A DNA stretch of 64,000 nt from assembly GCF_014042355.1 (NCBI RefSeq), contig NZ_JACEZU010000003.1:1-64000 (forward strand). The letters run 5' to 3'. A program made the position numbers and the translations under genes. A model generated the notes under the pieces. It saw only the letters and a list, made by a program, of their open reading frames with translations, did not search any database and had not been told where the DNA came from. Source of the DNA: Rugamonas apoptosis (GTDB lineage Bacteria; Pseudomonadota; Gammaproteobacteria; Burkholderiales; Burkholderiaceae_D). This document shows positions 24,255 to 33,347 of this stretch, in pieces (the first letter of the stretch is position 1; each line of letters begins with the position of its first letter).

Positions 24255-24791
24255 ATGTCCAACGCGCCCATCGGCATTTCCCTGGAACGCTTGCTGGCCA
24301 GCGTACGCTGGCTGGAGCAACGCTCGCGCGCCGTCGGCCTGCCGCCCGTGCTGGCGCGGCTGCCCATGCGCTGGCTGTGCTGGCATTACTGCCGCATGTT
24401 GCAAACGAAGATAGTGCGCATGCGGCGCATCTCCACCAAGTTTCGGCGCTGGGTGGTGGTGGTGCGCCAGATGGCGGCCATCGGCGCGGAACGGCTGGAG
24501 ATGCTGGACCTCGACAAAGGCTTGACGGACGCGGTGGAATCGACGCGCCAGTCCTTGTGGGAATTGCGCGACTGCTGCCTGGAGATCGACACCATGTTCG
24601 CGCAACTCGGCTATGTGTCGGCCCGTTTGCAGCGCCGGCAACAGGAACTGCTGCAGGCGATCTCCGACTCTTGCGAGCTGGCGGGGGTGCTGCAGGCCGA
24701 GCTGAGCGCGCACGACAACGCCGTGCTGGCGCGCCTGCGCGACTTGCGGGCGCAGGAACTGGCCGCCTGCGGGCCGCTGCCCGGCGGCTAA
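24255..24791 (+). CDS. Hypothetical cytoplasmic protein
   Basis: 178 residues, highly helical, Arg/Leu-rich and without signal peptide or motif. GGAGACACGCATC precedes ATG 24255; an ATG at 24177 is in frame but poorly placed. Convergent with the dehydrogenase gene at 24820. The function is unknown. Confidence 0.65.
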   Translation: MSNAPIGISLERLLASVRWLEQRSRAVGLPPVLARLPMRWLCWHYCRMLQTKIVRMRRISTKFRRWVVVVRQMAAIGAERLEMLDLDKGLTDAVESTRQSLWELRDCCLEIDTMFAQLGYVSARLQRRQQELLQAISDSCELAGVLQAELSAHDNAVLARLRDLRAQELAACGPLPGG

Positions 24792-24819
24792 CGGCCTGGC
24801 GAGCGGTCGGCCGCCTGCC

Positions 24820-25833
24820 TCAGAACCCTTCCAGTACGATCTTGCCGATGGCGCGGTTGCTCTCGATCAGCGCGTGGGCCCGTTTCAGGTTGGCCGCGTT
24901 GATCTTGCCGTAGCGCTCGGAAAGCGTGGACTTGATCAGGCCCGTGTCCACCAGTTGCGCCACGTCGTTCAGCAACTGGTGCTGTTGCTGCATGTCGGGC
25001 GTGCCGAACATGGAGCGGGTGAACATGAACTCCCAATGCAGCGACACGCTCTTGCGCTTGAGCAGGCGCACGTCGAGGGCGGCCGGATCGTCGATCAGCG
25101 CCACCTTGCCTTGTGGCGCCACCAGTTCGGCGATGGCCTTCCAGTGCTGTTCGGTCTGGTTCAAGCTGGCCACGTAGTGCACTGGCGGCAAGCCGAGGCG
25201 CGCCACTTCCTGGTCCAGTGGCTTGGTGTGGTCAAGCACGTGATGGGCGCCCTGGTCGCGCACCCATTGCGCCGTGTCGGGCCGCGAGGCGGTGCCGATC
25301 ACGGTCAGTCCCGTCAACTGGCGCGCCAGTTGCACCAGGATGGAACCGACCCCGCCGGCCGCGCCCACCACCAGCAGCGATTGCCCGGCGGCGCCGGCGC
25401 CGCGCGGCACACCGAGCCGGTCGAACAGCAATTCCCAGGCCGTGATGGCCGTCAGGGGCAGGGCGGCCGCCTGGCCGAAGTCCAGCCGTTGCGGCTTGTG
25501 CCCCACGATGCGCTCGTCCACCAGGTGCAGCGCGCTGTTGGTGCCGGGGCGGGTCAGCGAACCGGCATACCAGACCGCGTCGCCGGGGCGGAACAGGGTC
25601 ACATCCGGCCCGACGGCCTGGACGATGCCGGCCGCATCCCAACCGATCACTTTGGCTTCGCCCGCGGCCGGGGCGACGCCGGTGCGGATCTTGACGTCGA
25701 CCGGGTTGACGGAGATGGCGTGCACCGCCACCAGCAAGTCGCGCCCATGCACTTGCGGCACGGGCAGGTCGACGTCGAGCAGGGCGTCGGCGTCGGTGAT
25801 GGGCAGGTTGTGGCGGTAGGCGATGGCTTTCAT
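24820..25833 (-). CDS. Zinc-type alcohol dehydrogenase-like / quinone reductase (MDR family)
   Basis: 337 residues with a GroES-like N-terminus (AISVNPVDVKIRTG) and a Rossmann NADP motif (VVGAAGGVGSILVQLA, about 152-167). The catalytic-zinc cysteines and histidines are missing, as in the zinc-free ZADH1/quinone-oxidoreductase group. It reduces quinones or enals with NADPH in the cytosol. It is divergent from a LysR gene 100 bases away, its probable regulator, a common pairing in proteobacteria. Confidence 0.85.
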   Translation of the reverse strand: MKAIAYRHNLPITDADALLDVDLPVPQVHGRDLLVAVHAISVNPVDVKIRTGVAPAAGEAKVIGWDAAGIVQAVGPDVTLFRPGDAVWYAGSLTRPGTNSALHLVDERIVGHKPQRLDFGQAAALPLTAITAWELLFDRLGVPRGAGAAGQSLLVVGAAGGVGSILVQLARQLTGLTVIGTASRPDTAQWVRDQGAHHVLDHTKPLDQEVARLGLPPVHYVASLNQTEQHWKAIAELVAPQGKVALIDDPAALDVRLLKRKSVSLHWEFMFTRSMFGTPDMQQQHQLLNDVAQLVDTGLIKSTLSERYGKINAANLKRAHALIESNRAIGKIVLEGF

Positions 25834-25932
25834 GGGAATGCTCCGGTGGATGGGAATGGGCGTATCATCATTTATTTGATCTTGAAGAAAAAGAAGGTCA
25901 ATGCCGAAACACTTTCAAGGGAATGAGGAAAA

Positions 25933-26841
25933 TTGCTGCGCCTGGATGATTTGACCGTGTTCGTGCGCACGGCCGAGCACGGCAGCCTGTCGGCCGCCGC
26001 CCGTGAGCTGGCGATTTCGCCGGCCCTGGCCAGCGCCGGCGTCAAGCGGCTGGAGCTGGCGCTCGGACTGCGCCTGTTCGCCCGCACCACCCGCTCCTTG
26101 CGCCTGACGGAGCAGGGCGAGCACTACCTCACGCATGCGCGCGAGGCACTGCGCCTGCTCAAGGAGGGACATGACGCGCTGATCCAGGGCAAGGACGATT
26201 TCGCCGGTACGCTGAAAATCGCGCTGCCGTCCGACATCGGCCGCAACATCGTGCTGGGCTGGCTCGATGCATTCCAGCAGCAATATCCCCGTATCGTGTT
26301 GCAGTTGAGCGTGGGCGACCGGGTCTCCGACCTGTACCGGCAGCCGGTGGACCTGGCGATCCGCTATGGCCAGCTGGACGATTCCAGCCTGGTGGCGTTG
26401 CCGCTGGCGCCGCACAACCGGCGCGTGCTGGTCGCCGCGCCCGATTATGTGCGCCGGCACGGCCGGCCGGCCACGCTGGCCGCGCTGCGCGACCACAATT
26501 GTTTGCGCTTTTGTATCGACGGCGTGATCCATGACCGCTGGACCTTCCACGGTCCCCATGGCGCGGCACCGGTGACAATGGTCGTCGCTGGCGACCGCAG
26601 CGCCGACGATGCGGACGTGGTGCGGCGTTGGGCGGTGGCGGGCCAGGGCATCGCCTGCAAGTCGCAGTTGGACGTGATCGATGATCTCCGCAGCGGCCGG
26701 CTGGAGCAGTTGTTGCCGGAATTCGCCGGCGAAGCGGCGCCGCTGAACATGGTGTGCATGCACCGCAGCCAGGTCACGCCGGCCGTGCTGCACTTGCGCG
26801 ATTGCCTGCGCGCCCAGTGCGAGCGGCTGCTGGCCGGTTGA
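25933..26841 (+). CDS. LysR-family transcriptional regulator
   Basis: 302 residues from a TTG start (GAGGAAAAT just before). Helix-turn-helix residues 1-60 (LDDLTVFVRTAEHGSLSAAARELAISPALASAGVKRLELALG) are followed by the periplasmic-binding-like effector domain. No ATG lies in frame nearby, so the TTG is the likely start. The divergent position suggests it controls the dehydrogenase at 24820-25833 in response to an electrophile or quinone; the effector is unknown. Confidence 0.85.
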   Translation: MLRLDDLTVFVRTAEHGSLSAAARELAISPALASAGVKRLELALGLRLFARTTRSLRLTEQGEHYLTHAREALRLLKEGHDALIQGKDDFAGTLKIALPSDIGRNIVLGWLDAFQQQYPRIVLQLSVGDRVSDLYRQPVDLAIRYGQLDDSSLVALPLAPHNRRVLVAAPDYVRRHGRPATLAALRDHNCLRFCIDGVIHDRWTFHGPHGAAPVTMVVAGDRSADDADVVRRWAVAGQGIACKSQLDVIDDLRSGRLEQLLPEFAGEAAPLNMVCMHRSQVTPAVLHLRDCLRAQCERLLAG

Positions 26842-26925
26842 ATCCGGGAAAAAATTTACCTCCGCCTGGTTGCGCCGGGCGGAAATGCCCTTACCATTCG
26901 TTCAATCTTCACTGGAGACCCATCC

Positions 26926-28008
26926 ATGACCGAATCCCAGCGCGACCTCTTGAGTGCCGGCTTTTCCCTGACCCTGATCGCGCTCGCTGCTTTTGTGATG
27001 CAGCGCTTTTTCCTGCCGCTGGTGTGGGCCGGCATCCTGTGCGTGGCGACATGGCCCTTGTACCGCCAGGTGCTGGCGCGGCTGGGCAACCGCGCCATTC
27101 CGTCGGCGGCGTTGCTGACGCTGGTCTGCGCCTGCGTGTTCGTGCTGCCCGTGCTGCTGGCCCTGACCCAGGCCGCACATCAGGCGCCGCTGCTGGCCGC
27201 TTTCATCGCAGGGGCCAATACGGACGGCATCCCCGTGCCCGCCTTCCTGCACAATCTGCCGCTCGCCGGCGAAGCCATCGCGGACTGGTGGCTGGCCACG
27301 TTGAGCCAGCCGCATGGATTGTCGCACCTGCTGTCCGGCAGCGGGCTGGGCAGTTTTCACACGGCCGGCGACATGCTCAAGAGCATGGGCGCCGGTTTCT
27401 TCCACCGCCTGGTCGATTTCGGCCTGGCCTTGCTGTGCCTGTTTTTCTTCTACAAGGACGGTCTGGCGTTGACGCGCCAGATCACAGCCATCGGCAGCCA
27501 TTGCTTCAGCGAACAGCGTTGGGGCCGGTATGCGGCCAAGATCCCCACCGCCATCCGCGCCACCGTCAACGGCCTGGTGCTGGTGGGCCTGGCCGAGGGC
27601 GTGCTGATCGGCATCGGCTACGCGCTGGCCGGCCTGGCGTCACCGGCCCTGTGGGCGGCCGTGACGGGCATCCTGGCCATCATCCCGTTTGGGGCGCCAC
27701 TGGCCTTCGTCAGCGCGGCCGCCGTGCTGGTGGTGCAGGGTAGCGTGCCAGCCGCCATCGGCGTGGCTGCGTGGGGCACGGCGGTGCTGTTCGTGGCCGA
27801 CCATTTCGTGCGTCCCGGCATGATCGGCAATGCGACGCGCTTACCGTTCCTGGCCGTGTTGTTCGGCATCCTGGGCGGGGTGGAAACCATGGGCCTGGTT
27901 GGCCTGTTCATTGGTCCCGTCGTCATGGTGCTGTTCATGACCCTGTGGTACGAGGCCGATGTGTTCGACAGTCGCGTGGCGGCGGACCTGCCTGATCAAA
28001 GCGTGTGA
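26926..28008 (+). CDS. AI-2E family transporter (PerM/YdiK type)
   Basis: 360 residues with about eight transmembrane helices in the PerM arrangement. The final part (FVADHFVRPGMIGNATRLPFLAVLFGILGG) is the family signature. These permeases export small molecules or act as antiporters in the inner membrane; AI-2 export is proved for only some members. CACTGGAGACC precedes the ATG. Monocistronic. Confidence 0.85.
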   Translation: MTESQRDLLSAGFSLTLIALAAFVMQRFFLPLVWAGILCVATWPLYRQVLARLGNRAIPSAALLTLVCACVFVLPVLLALTQAAHQAPLLAAFIAGANTDGIPVPAFLHNLPLAGEAIADWWLATLSQPHGLSHLLSGSGLGSFHTAGDMLKSMGAGFFHRLVDFGLALLCLFFFYKDGLALTRQITAIGSHCFSEQRWGRYAAKIPTAIRATVNGLVLVGLAEGVLIGIGYALAGLASPALWAAVTGILAIIPFGAPLAFVSAAAVLVVQGSVPAAIGVAAWGTAVLFVADHFVRPGMIGNATRLPFLAVLFGILGGVETMGLVGLFIGPVVMVLFMTLWYEADVFDSRVAADLPDQSV

Positions 28009-28098
28009 GCGCGTGAGCGTCTGGGCGTTGCCGGCATTGCCGTGTTGCCGGCGGAGGCGCTCGCGTTCAGCGCGAACGGCTCCCCGAGCCGGCGGACA

Positions 28099-28323
28099 TC
28101 AATGTGCTTTCGACAGGATCAGCAGCCAGCGGCGCAGCAGCAGCACTTCCAGGTGGCCCGCTTCCACGCCCGTGTCCAGTTCGATCACGGGATTGACGGC
28201 GTAGTAGCGTTTGCGGAAGTCACGGCACACCAGCATTTCGCGTTTGCCCATGCGAAGCAGGAAGGACATCGGTGCGTATTCCAGACCAAAACGGGAACCA
28301 AAGCTGCTATTCAGTGTTGTCAT
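28099..28323 (-). CDS. Small hypothetical protein
   Basis: 74 residues from the ATG at 28321-28323, with AAGGAATTGTC before it. The sequence (SFLLRMGKREMLVCRDFRKRYYAVNPVIELDTGVEAGHLEVL) is basic and beta-like, without a family known to me. Convergent with the AI-2E transporter gene. Confidence 0.55.
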   Translation of the reverse strand: MTTLNSSFGSRFGLEYAPMSFLLRMGKREMLVCRDFRKRYYAVNPVIELDTGVEAGHLEVLLLRRWLLILSKAH

Positions 28324-28456
28324 GACAATTCCTTGGAAGGGAGATGCGTTGAACGAGTCATCAGAATAGCACAACTACTGTATGAATCCACAGGTACTGT
28401 ATAAATATTCAGTAAAGTACTGGATCTGTGGTTTTTCCGCCAACGTGCCGCCATGC

Positions 28457-29884
28457 TCACAACCAGTACGCCATGATGCGCGCCAGCCACTCGCGCAAAC
28501 GCTCGCCGAGCGGGCGGGCATGCCATGCTTGCGGCGTGATCTCGACCGAATCGCGCAAGTCTTCCTGGAAGGCGCTTTCCATTTCCTTGCCGAAGCCGTC
28601 GCCCAGCACCACCACGTTCAGTTCGCTGTTGTGCAGGAAGCTGCGGGTGTCGATATTGGTTGATCCCACCGTGGACCATTCGCCGTCGATGACGGCCGTC
28701 TTGGCGTGCAGGATGGCCGGCTTCATGGCGTGGATGTGCACGCCAGCGTCGAGCAGTGCATCGTAGCTGGCGCGGCCCGCGTAGAACACCAACCCCTGGT
28801 CCGACTGGCCCGGCACGACAAGGCGCACGTCGACGCCGCGTCGGGCCGCCGCCGCCAGCGCGGCGACGGTTTGCCGGTCCGGCACGAAATAGGCGGACGT
28901 CAGGTGGATGCTGTGGCGCGCCTGCTGGATCGCCAGGCTGTAGGCCCGGTAGATTTCGTAGTGGCCGCCGGGTTCGCTGGCCAGCACGCGCACGATCTTG
29001 TCGCCGGCCGCTACCGGCGTGGGGAAGTAGTGCGCATCGCGCAGGTCGTCGGCGTCCTGGCTGGCCCAGGTGCGCATGAACAACCACTGGAACGCGGCCA
29101 CAGCCGGGCCTTCCACCATCACTTCCGTGTCGCGCCAGCCCAGGTGCGCTGCGTCGGCTGGCTGGCTGCGCGACCGGAACAGCGAACCGCGCGCATACGT
29201 GCCGCTGATGTTCAGGCCGCCCGTGAACGCCACCTTGCCGTCGACGACCAGCAGCTTGCGGTGGTCGCGGTTGTTGATGCGCCAGTCATCGCCGCGCAGG
29301 CGCGCCGGATTGACGGGGTTGAACGCCACCAGGTGGATGCCGGCCGCGCGCATGCGCTCGAAGAACGCTTGCGGCACCTCCAGCGTGCCCACGCTGTCAT
29401 ACAGGATGTTGACCGTGATGCCTTGGCGCTGGCGCTCGATCAGCAGGTCGGCGAACTGGCGGCCCAGCGCATCCTGTTCGAAGATATAGGTTTCCAGGTT
29501 GATGTGGTCGGTGGCCGCGGCGATGGCGGCCGCCATGGCCGCCATGGTCTGCGGGCCGTCATACAGCAGCGTGCACTTGTTGCCCGCGATCAGGGGCACG
29601 CCGGTGGCCGCTTCTTCCAGCGCGGCGGCGGCCTGCAAGTCCAGCGTGCCTTTGGGCCAGCGTTTGCGCAGCAGGGTCAGCGTGCGGCTGTCGCTGAGGG
29701 GGCCGTGGGCGCCGCTCACGGTGGGCGTGGCCGACGGCGTCAGCGTGCTGCCCAGTTCCCGGACATCGGGCAAGCTGGCGCAGCTGCTCACACCCGAGCA
29801 CAGCAGCGCCACCAGCAGCCAGCACGCGTGCCGGAGGCCGGAAGCGCCCCGTTGGGCGCTGTTGCGTTGGAGGAGGACGCGCAT
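28457..29884 (-). CDS. Cardiolipin synthase-like phospholipase D lipoprotein
   Basis: 475 residues. Two HKD motifs of the phospholipase D superfamily are present: NRDHRKLLVVDG near residue 208 and LHAKTAVIDG near 392, each with the expected Gly-Gly or Gly-Ser-x-Asn downstream (TGGLNISG, GSTNIDTRS). The N-terminus carries a hydrophobic segment with a lipobox-like VSSC (Cys35), so the enzyme may be lipid-anchored, unlike classical ClsA. The likely reaction is phosphatidyl transfer to make cardiolipin. The start could be later than 29884. Confidence 0.8.
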   Translation of the reverse strand: MRVLLQRNSAQRGASGLRHACWLLVALLCSGVSSCASLPDVRELGSTLTPSATPTVSGAHGPLSDSRTLTLLRKRWPKGTLDLQAAAALEEAATGVPLIAGNKCTLLYDGPQTMAAMAAAIAAATDHINLETYIFEQDALGRQFADLLIERQRQGITVNILYDSVGTLEVPQAFFERMRAAGIHLVAFNPVNPARLRGDDWRINNRDHRKLLVVDGKVAFTGGLNISGTYARGSLFRSRSQPADAAHLGWRDTEVMVEGPAVAAFQWLFMRTWASQDADDLRDAHYFPTPVAAGDKIVRVLASEPGGHYEIYRAYSLAIQQARHSIHLTSAYFVPDRQTVAALAAAARRGVDVRLVVPGQSDQGLVFYAGRASYDALLDAGVHIHAMKPAILHAKTAVIDGEWSTVGSTNIDTRSFLHNSELNVVVLGDGFGKEMESAFQEDLRDSVEITPQAWHARPLGERLREWLARIMAYWL

Positions 29885-29999
29885 GGGGGCAACGGCCGGG
29901 CCGCATCGACGAAAGCCCTAGCGTAGCACTTTCGTCAGCTGTTGCCCGTGCGCTAGCGTACACGTACGCACGCGCGGCGCCGCTGCCCCCGGTTCCGCG

Positions 30000-31304
30000 T
30001 CAGCCGAGCAGCATCTTGCCGGCGGCGGCCCGCAGCTCGGCCCGGAAGTCCGGGTGGGCGATGGCGATCAATGCCTCGGCGCGCTGCTTGGCGGACTTGC
30101 CGCGCAACTGCGCCACGCCATATTCCGTGACCACGTAGTTCACGTCATTCTTGCTGGTGGTGACGTGGGTGCCGGGCGTGAGCGTGGGCATGATGCGCGA
30201 GATGGTGCCATCCTTGGCCGTCGATGGCAGCACGATGAAGGACTTGCCGCCGCGCGAGCGGTTGGCGGCCCGCACGAAGTCGGCCTGGCCGCCCGTGCCG
30301 GAGTAGGGCAGGTGGCCCATGCTCTCGGAGCCGCACTGGCCCAGGAAGTCCACCTGCAGGCTGGCGTTGATGCTGATCAGCTTGTCGTTCTGGCCGGCGA
30401 TGTAGGGATCGTTGGTGAAATTGACCGGATGCATTTCCAACATGGCGTTGTGGTGCATGAAGTCGTACAGGCGCTTGGAGCCGAGCGCGAAGGTGGCCAC
30501 CATCTTGCCCGGCAACAGGGTCTTGCGGCGGTTGGTGACGGCGCCCGCTTCCACCAGCGTCATGATGCCGTCGCCGATCATTTCCGTGTGGATGCCGAGG
30601 TCGTTCTTGTTGGTCAGTTGCATCACGACGGCGTCGGGAATGCCGCCGTAGCCGATCTGCAGGGTGGAGCCATCATCGATCATGTCGGCCACGTATTTGC
30701 CGATCGCCTCCTGCACCGGGCCGATCTTGGGCAAGCCCACTTCCATCACGGGCTCGTTGCTTTCCACCACGGCCGCCACCTGCGATACATGCACGTGGCA
30801 CTGGCCATGGGCGAACGGGACGTTGGGATTGACTTCCAGCAGGATGACGCGGGCTTTCGCCACGGCCGCCATGGTGTAGTCGGGGCCCAGGCTGAGCGAG
30901 AAGAAGCCGTGTTCGTCCATGGGCGACGCCATCGCGCACACCACGTCGGCCGCGATCTGGCCCCGCTCGATCAGGCTGGGCAGCTCGGAGAAATAGGCGG
31001 GGACGAAATCGGCCCAGCCGGCCTGGCCGGCCGCGCGCGAGGCGCCGCCGAAGAACAGGGCCACGTGGCGCACGTGTTCGACCGTCTCGGGATCGAAGTA
31101 CGCGTATTTGCGCATGGCCAGGATCTGCGCCACCTTGACGTCGCGGAACTGGCGGCGCTGCTCGGACAGCGCCGTGAGCAAGGTGGGCGGCTCGCCGACA
31201 CCGGACGGGACGATGATGGTGTCACCGTCGCGCAGCAGGCGCAGCGCGTCGCTGGCGGTGCCGCGTATATTGTCATAGAGCGCTTGGGGGGAGGGGCGTT
31301 GCAT
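30000..31304 (-). CDS. Acetyl-CoA hydrolase/CoA-transferase family protein
   Basis: 434 residues. Two CoA-transferase-like halves are seen. The LQIGYGGIPDAV segment and GGQADFVRAANRSRGGKSFIVLPSTA near residues 330-355 are typical of 4-hydroxybutyrate/acetyl-CoA transferases, and TEYGVAQLRG is the closing signature. It probably moves CoA between acetate/acyl groups or hydrolyses acetyl-CoA in the cytosol. The ATG at 31304 follows a CCGACACTCC stretch. The substrate is not determined. Confidence 0.85.
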   Translation of the reverse strand: MQRPSPQALYDNIRGTASDALRLLRDGDTIIVPSGVGEPPTLLTALSEQRRQFRDVKVAQILAMRKYAYFDPETVEHVRHVALFFGGASRAAGQAGWADFVPAYFSELPSLIERGQIAADVVCAMASPMDEHGFFSLSLGPDYTMAAVAKARVILLEVNPNVPFAHGQCHVHVSQVAAVVESNEPVMEVGLPKIGPVQEAIGKYVADMIDDGSTLQIGYGGIPDAVVMQLTNKNDLGIHTEMIGDGIMTLVEAGAVTNRRKTLLPGKMVATFALGSKRLYDFMHHNAMLEMHPVNFTNDPYIAGQNDKLISINASLQVDFLGQCGSESMGHLPYSGTGGQADFVRAANRSRGGKSFIVLPSTAKDGTISRIMPTLTPGTHVTTSKNDVNYVVTEYGVAQLRGKSAKQRAEALIAIAHPDFRAELRAAAGKMLLG

Positions 31305-31489
31305 GGAGTGTCGGCCTTTCTTTATAGTTGTCTCGTATTATTTTTCTTCACTATAAACCAGCACGCCGGGCACGCAGATGCCGGAAAAATTAATTTCTGA
31401 TTTTGTTGCCGGGCGCGTCACAAGCGGGCCTTCCGTCAGCACGCTGTAAGGCTGATCGGGTCTGATACAGGGTGGCGCGCCGGCCGTTG

Positions 31490-32020
31490 TCAGTGCGGTG
31501 GTTGCGCGCAAGCGGGCGCCAGCCAGCGCCCGGAGGTATCGACCGCCATCTGTTCCGGCTTGCCGCGCGCGCTGGTGGTCACGTTCATGTGCATGGTGAA
31601 TGCCGTGTCGCCTTGAAAGCGTACTTGTCCCTGGCCGCTGGACGGCGGGTTGGTGCAGCTGAAACTGACGTTCATGCCGCCGCTTACTGGCTGCGTGTGG
31701 CTGCTGCATTGGCCTTGCTGGCCGGTGGGCAGTTCATGGCGGGCCGCCATCTCCGGCGTGATACAGGCGCGCATGGCGACGCCGCCATCGCCCGACAAAC
31801 GCGGCATGGTGGCGCCATGCTGCCCCATCATTTGCTCCATCTGCTGGCGCTGGGCGGGCGGCATGCTGTTCAGCTGCTGCAGCGCCGCCGTCATGGCTTG
31901 ATCCATTTCCGGATTCGCGCTTTTCATTTTGCTACTCAGTTCCCACTGTCCGGGCCGTATGGTTTGGGCGCCCGCGTGGGCGGCGGCGAAGACCAGCAGG
32001 ATGGCGGGCAGGCGGGACAT
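31490..32020 (-). CDS. DUF3617 family periplasmic protein
   Basis: 176 residues with a signal peptide (RLPAILLVFAAAHAGAQ), then TIRPGQWELSSKMK, the DUF3617 opening. Two to three cysteines and a Gln/Met-rich middle follow. The family occurs widely in proteobacterial periplasm with no known activity. Start at the ATG 32018-32020. It begins the minus-strand envelope series. Confidence 0.8.
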   Translation of the reverse strand: MSRLPAILLVFAAAHAGAQTIRPGQWELSSKMKSANPEMDQAMTAALQQLNSMPPAQRQQMEQMMGQHGATMPRLSGDGGVAMRACITPEMAARHELPTGQQGQCSSHTQPVSGGMNVSFSCTNPPSSGQGQVRFQGDTAFTMHMNVTTSARGKPEQMAVDTSGRWLAPACAQPPH

Positions 32021-32137
32021 GGCAGCTCCAGTGGGGGAGTGGAGCTTGCAGGATATACCCAACAGGGCGGTAACGCGAGTGGCGCGCGAGGTCATTGTGG
32101 CGCACCTTCGCGCGCCCATGGTTGTGGTGTGGACCGG

Positions 32138-32284
32138 TCAGACGCCCCGTCCGCTGATCAGGCGCAGCAGCACCATGACAATGGCGACCACCAGCAGGAT
32201 GTGGATGAACCCCCCGATCGTGTAGGAGCTGACGACGCCCAGCAGCCAGAGGATGAGCAGGATGACGGCTATGGTATAGAGCAT
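32138..32284 (-). CDS. lmo0937-family small membrane protein
   Basis: 48 residues with two hydrophobic helices (LYTIAVILLILWLLGVVSS and GGFIHILLVVAIVMVLLRLI), the lmo0937 pattern. An in-frame ATG at 32347 lies in a non-coding-like stretch and is rejected. AAGGATTTC precedes the ATG at 32284. Such peptides are often stress-induced; the function is unknown. Confidence 0.8.
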   Translation of the reverse strand: MLYTIAVILLILWLLGVVSSYTIGGFIHILLVVAIVMVLLRLISGRGV

Positions 32285-32437
32285 GATGAAATCCTTCGCG
32301 TAGAGTGAGCGCCGGACACACGCCGGCTGGCTGGACGACGCGGCCAACCGCTGTGGCGGGCCGCGTCCTGTATGGCCTAGATTCTCACCGTGGCGTGGCG
32401 CGGGGTCTGTACGGTGCCGTACACGCGCGCCGGACCG

Positions 32438-32851
32438 TCAGCGCCCGTCGTGCGGCGTGCCGTTGGCGATGTTTACCGGCTCGGACGGCATATAGGCTTG
32501 GACCGGCGTGCCGGCGGGCGTGCCGCCGGCAGGGTCAGCAACCGGGGCTTCCGGTGCGGGTGGGGCGGCCATCTGGATCTCCGGCGCCGCCGCCTGGATA
32601 GTTTGCTGGGCTTCCAAGGAGTGGGCCACGGGCCGAACCGGCTGCCGCGTCGCTATCGCTTGCTGCGCGGGCGGCATTGCCGGCGCCGGCTGTTGGATCA
32701 CCGGCACGGGTTGATAGGCGCTGCCTTGGGACGAAGGCAACCAGCCGAGTATGGCGGCGGTGCCGACACCGCAGAACAGTACGACAGCGACGGCGGCGAT
32801 GATGAGAATGGGATGGGTGACCTGCTGGGCCGAGGCTTCGTGAATATGCAT
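32438..32851 (-). CDS. Single-pass membrane protein with Pro/Ala-rich periplasmic tail
   Basis: 137 residues. One hydrophobic helix (HPILIIAAVAVVLFCGVGTAAIL, about 13-35) is followed by about 100 residues rich in Pro, Ala and Gln, without secondary-structure signals. It probably spans the inner membrane with an extended periplasmic tail. No known family. Confidence 0.6.
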   Translation of the reverse strand: MHIHEASAQQVTHPILIIAAVAVVLFCGVGTAAILGWLPSSQGSAYQPVPVIQQPAPAMPPAQQAIATRQPVRPVAHSLEAQQTIQAAAPEIQMAAPPAPEAPVADPAGGTPAGTPVQAYMPSEPVNIANGTPHDGR

Positions 32852-33019
32852 AACGCTTCCTGGGTTGAATACTTGACGGCTGGCAAGCCGCTTTCTGAAT
32901 GCAAGGATTCTCCTCCGATGAGTGTCATGGTTCTGTGCGACAGCGTACATACAGCGCCAATTATCGGCGTGACGGGCGCGGCCGTTGGGGCCGGCCGCGC
33001 GCGTTGTGCAGGTTGCAAC

Positions 33020-33241
33020 TTAGTGGCGTTTGTCGATCTGGTTGCCGATCACACCGCCGACGGCGGCGCCGCCCACCGTGCCGACCGAACTGCCGTTGGT
33101 CAGCACCGAACCGGCCACCGCGCCGACGCCGGCGCCCACGGCCGTGTTGCGGTCGCGCGTGGACATGCCCGAGCAGGCGCTCAGGCCGATGGTGCCGATC
33201 AGCATCGCGGTGGTCGCAATCAGTTTTGCTGTGCTAGCCAT
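33020..33241 (-). CDS. Glycine-zipper lipoprotein (OsmB/YMGG-like)
   Basis: 73 residues. A lipoprotein signal with lipobox LSAC (Cys near 23) is followed by a glycine-zipper block (VGAGVGAVAGSVLTNG, VGGAAVGGVIGNQ). Such proteins reside in the outer membrane, and OsmB relatives are osmotically induced. Start at the ATG 33239-33241, with GGAGAACATC before it. Confidence 0.8.
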   Translation of the reverse strand: MASTAKLIATTAMLIGTIGLSACSGMSTRDRNTAVGAGVGAVAGSVLTNGSSVGTVGGAAVGGVIGNQIDKRH

Positions 33242-33347
33242 GATGTTCTCCTTGAAGAGGGCGGGCGCCCTCCTGTGATGATGGTTGCAGGCTACGGCGG
33301 ATCGGGCTGGCAGTCCGTACGCCAGCACACATAGATGGCCGCCGGCC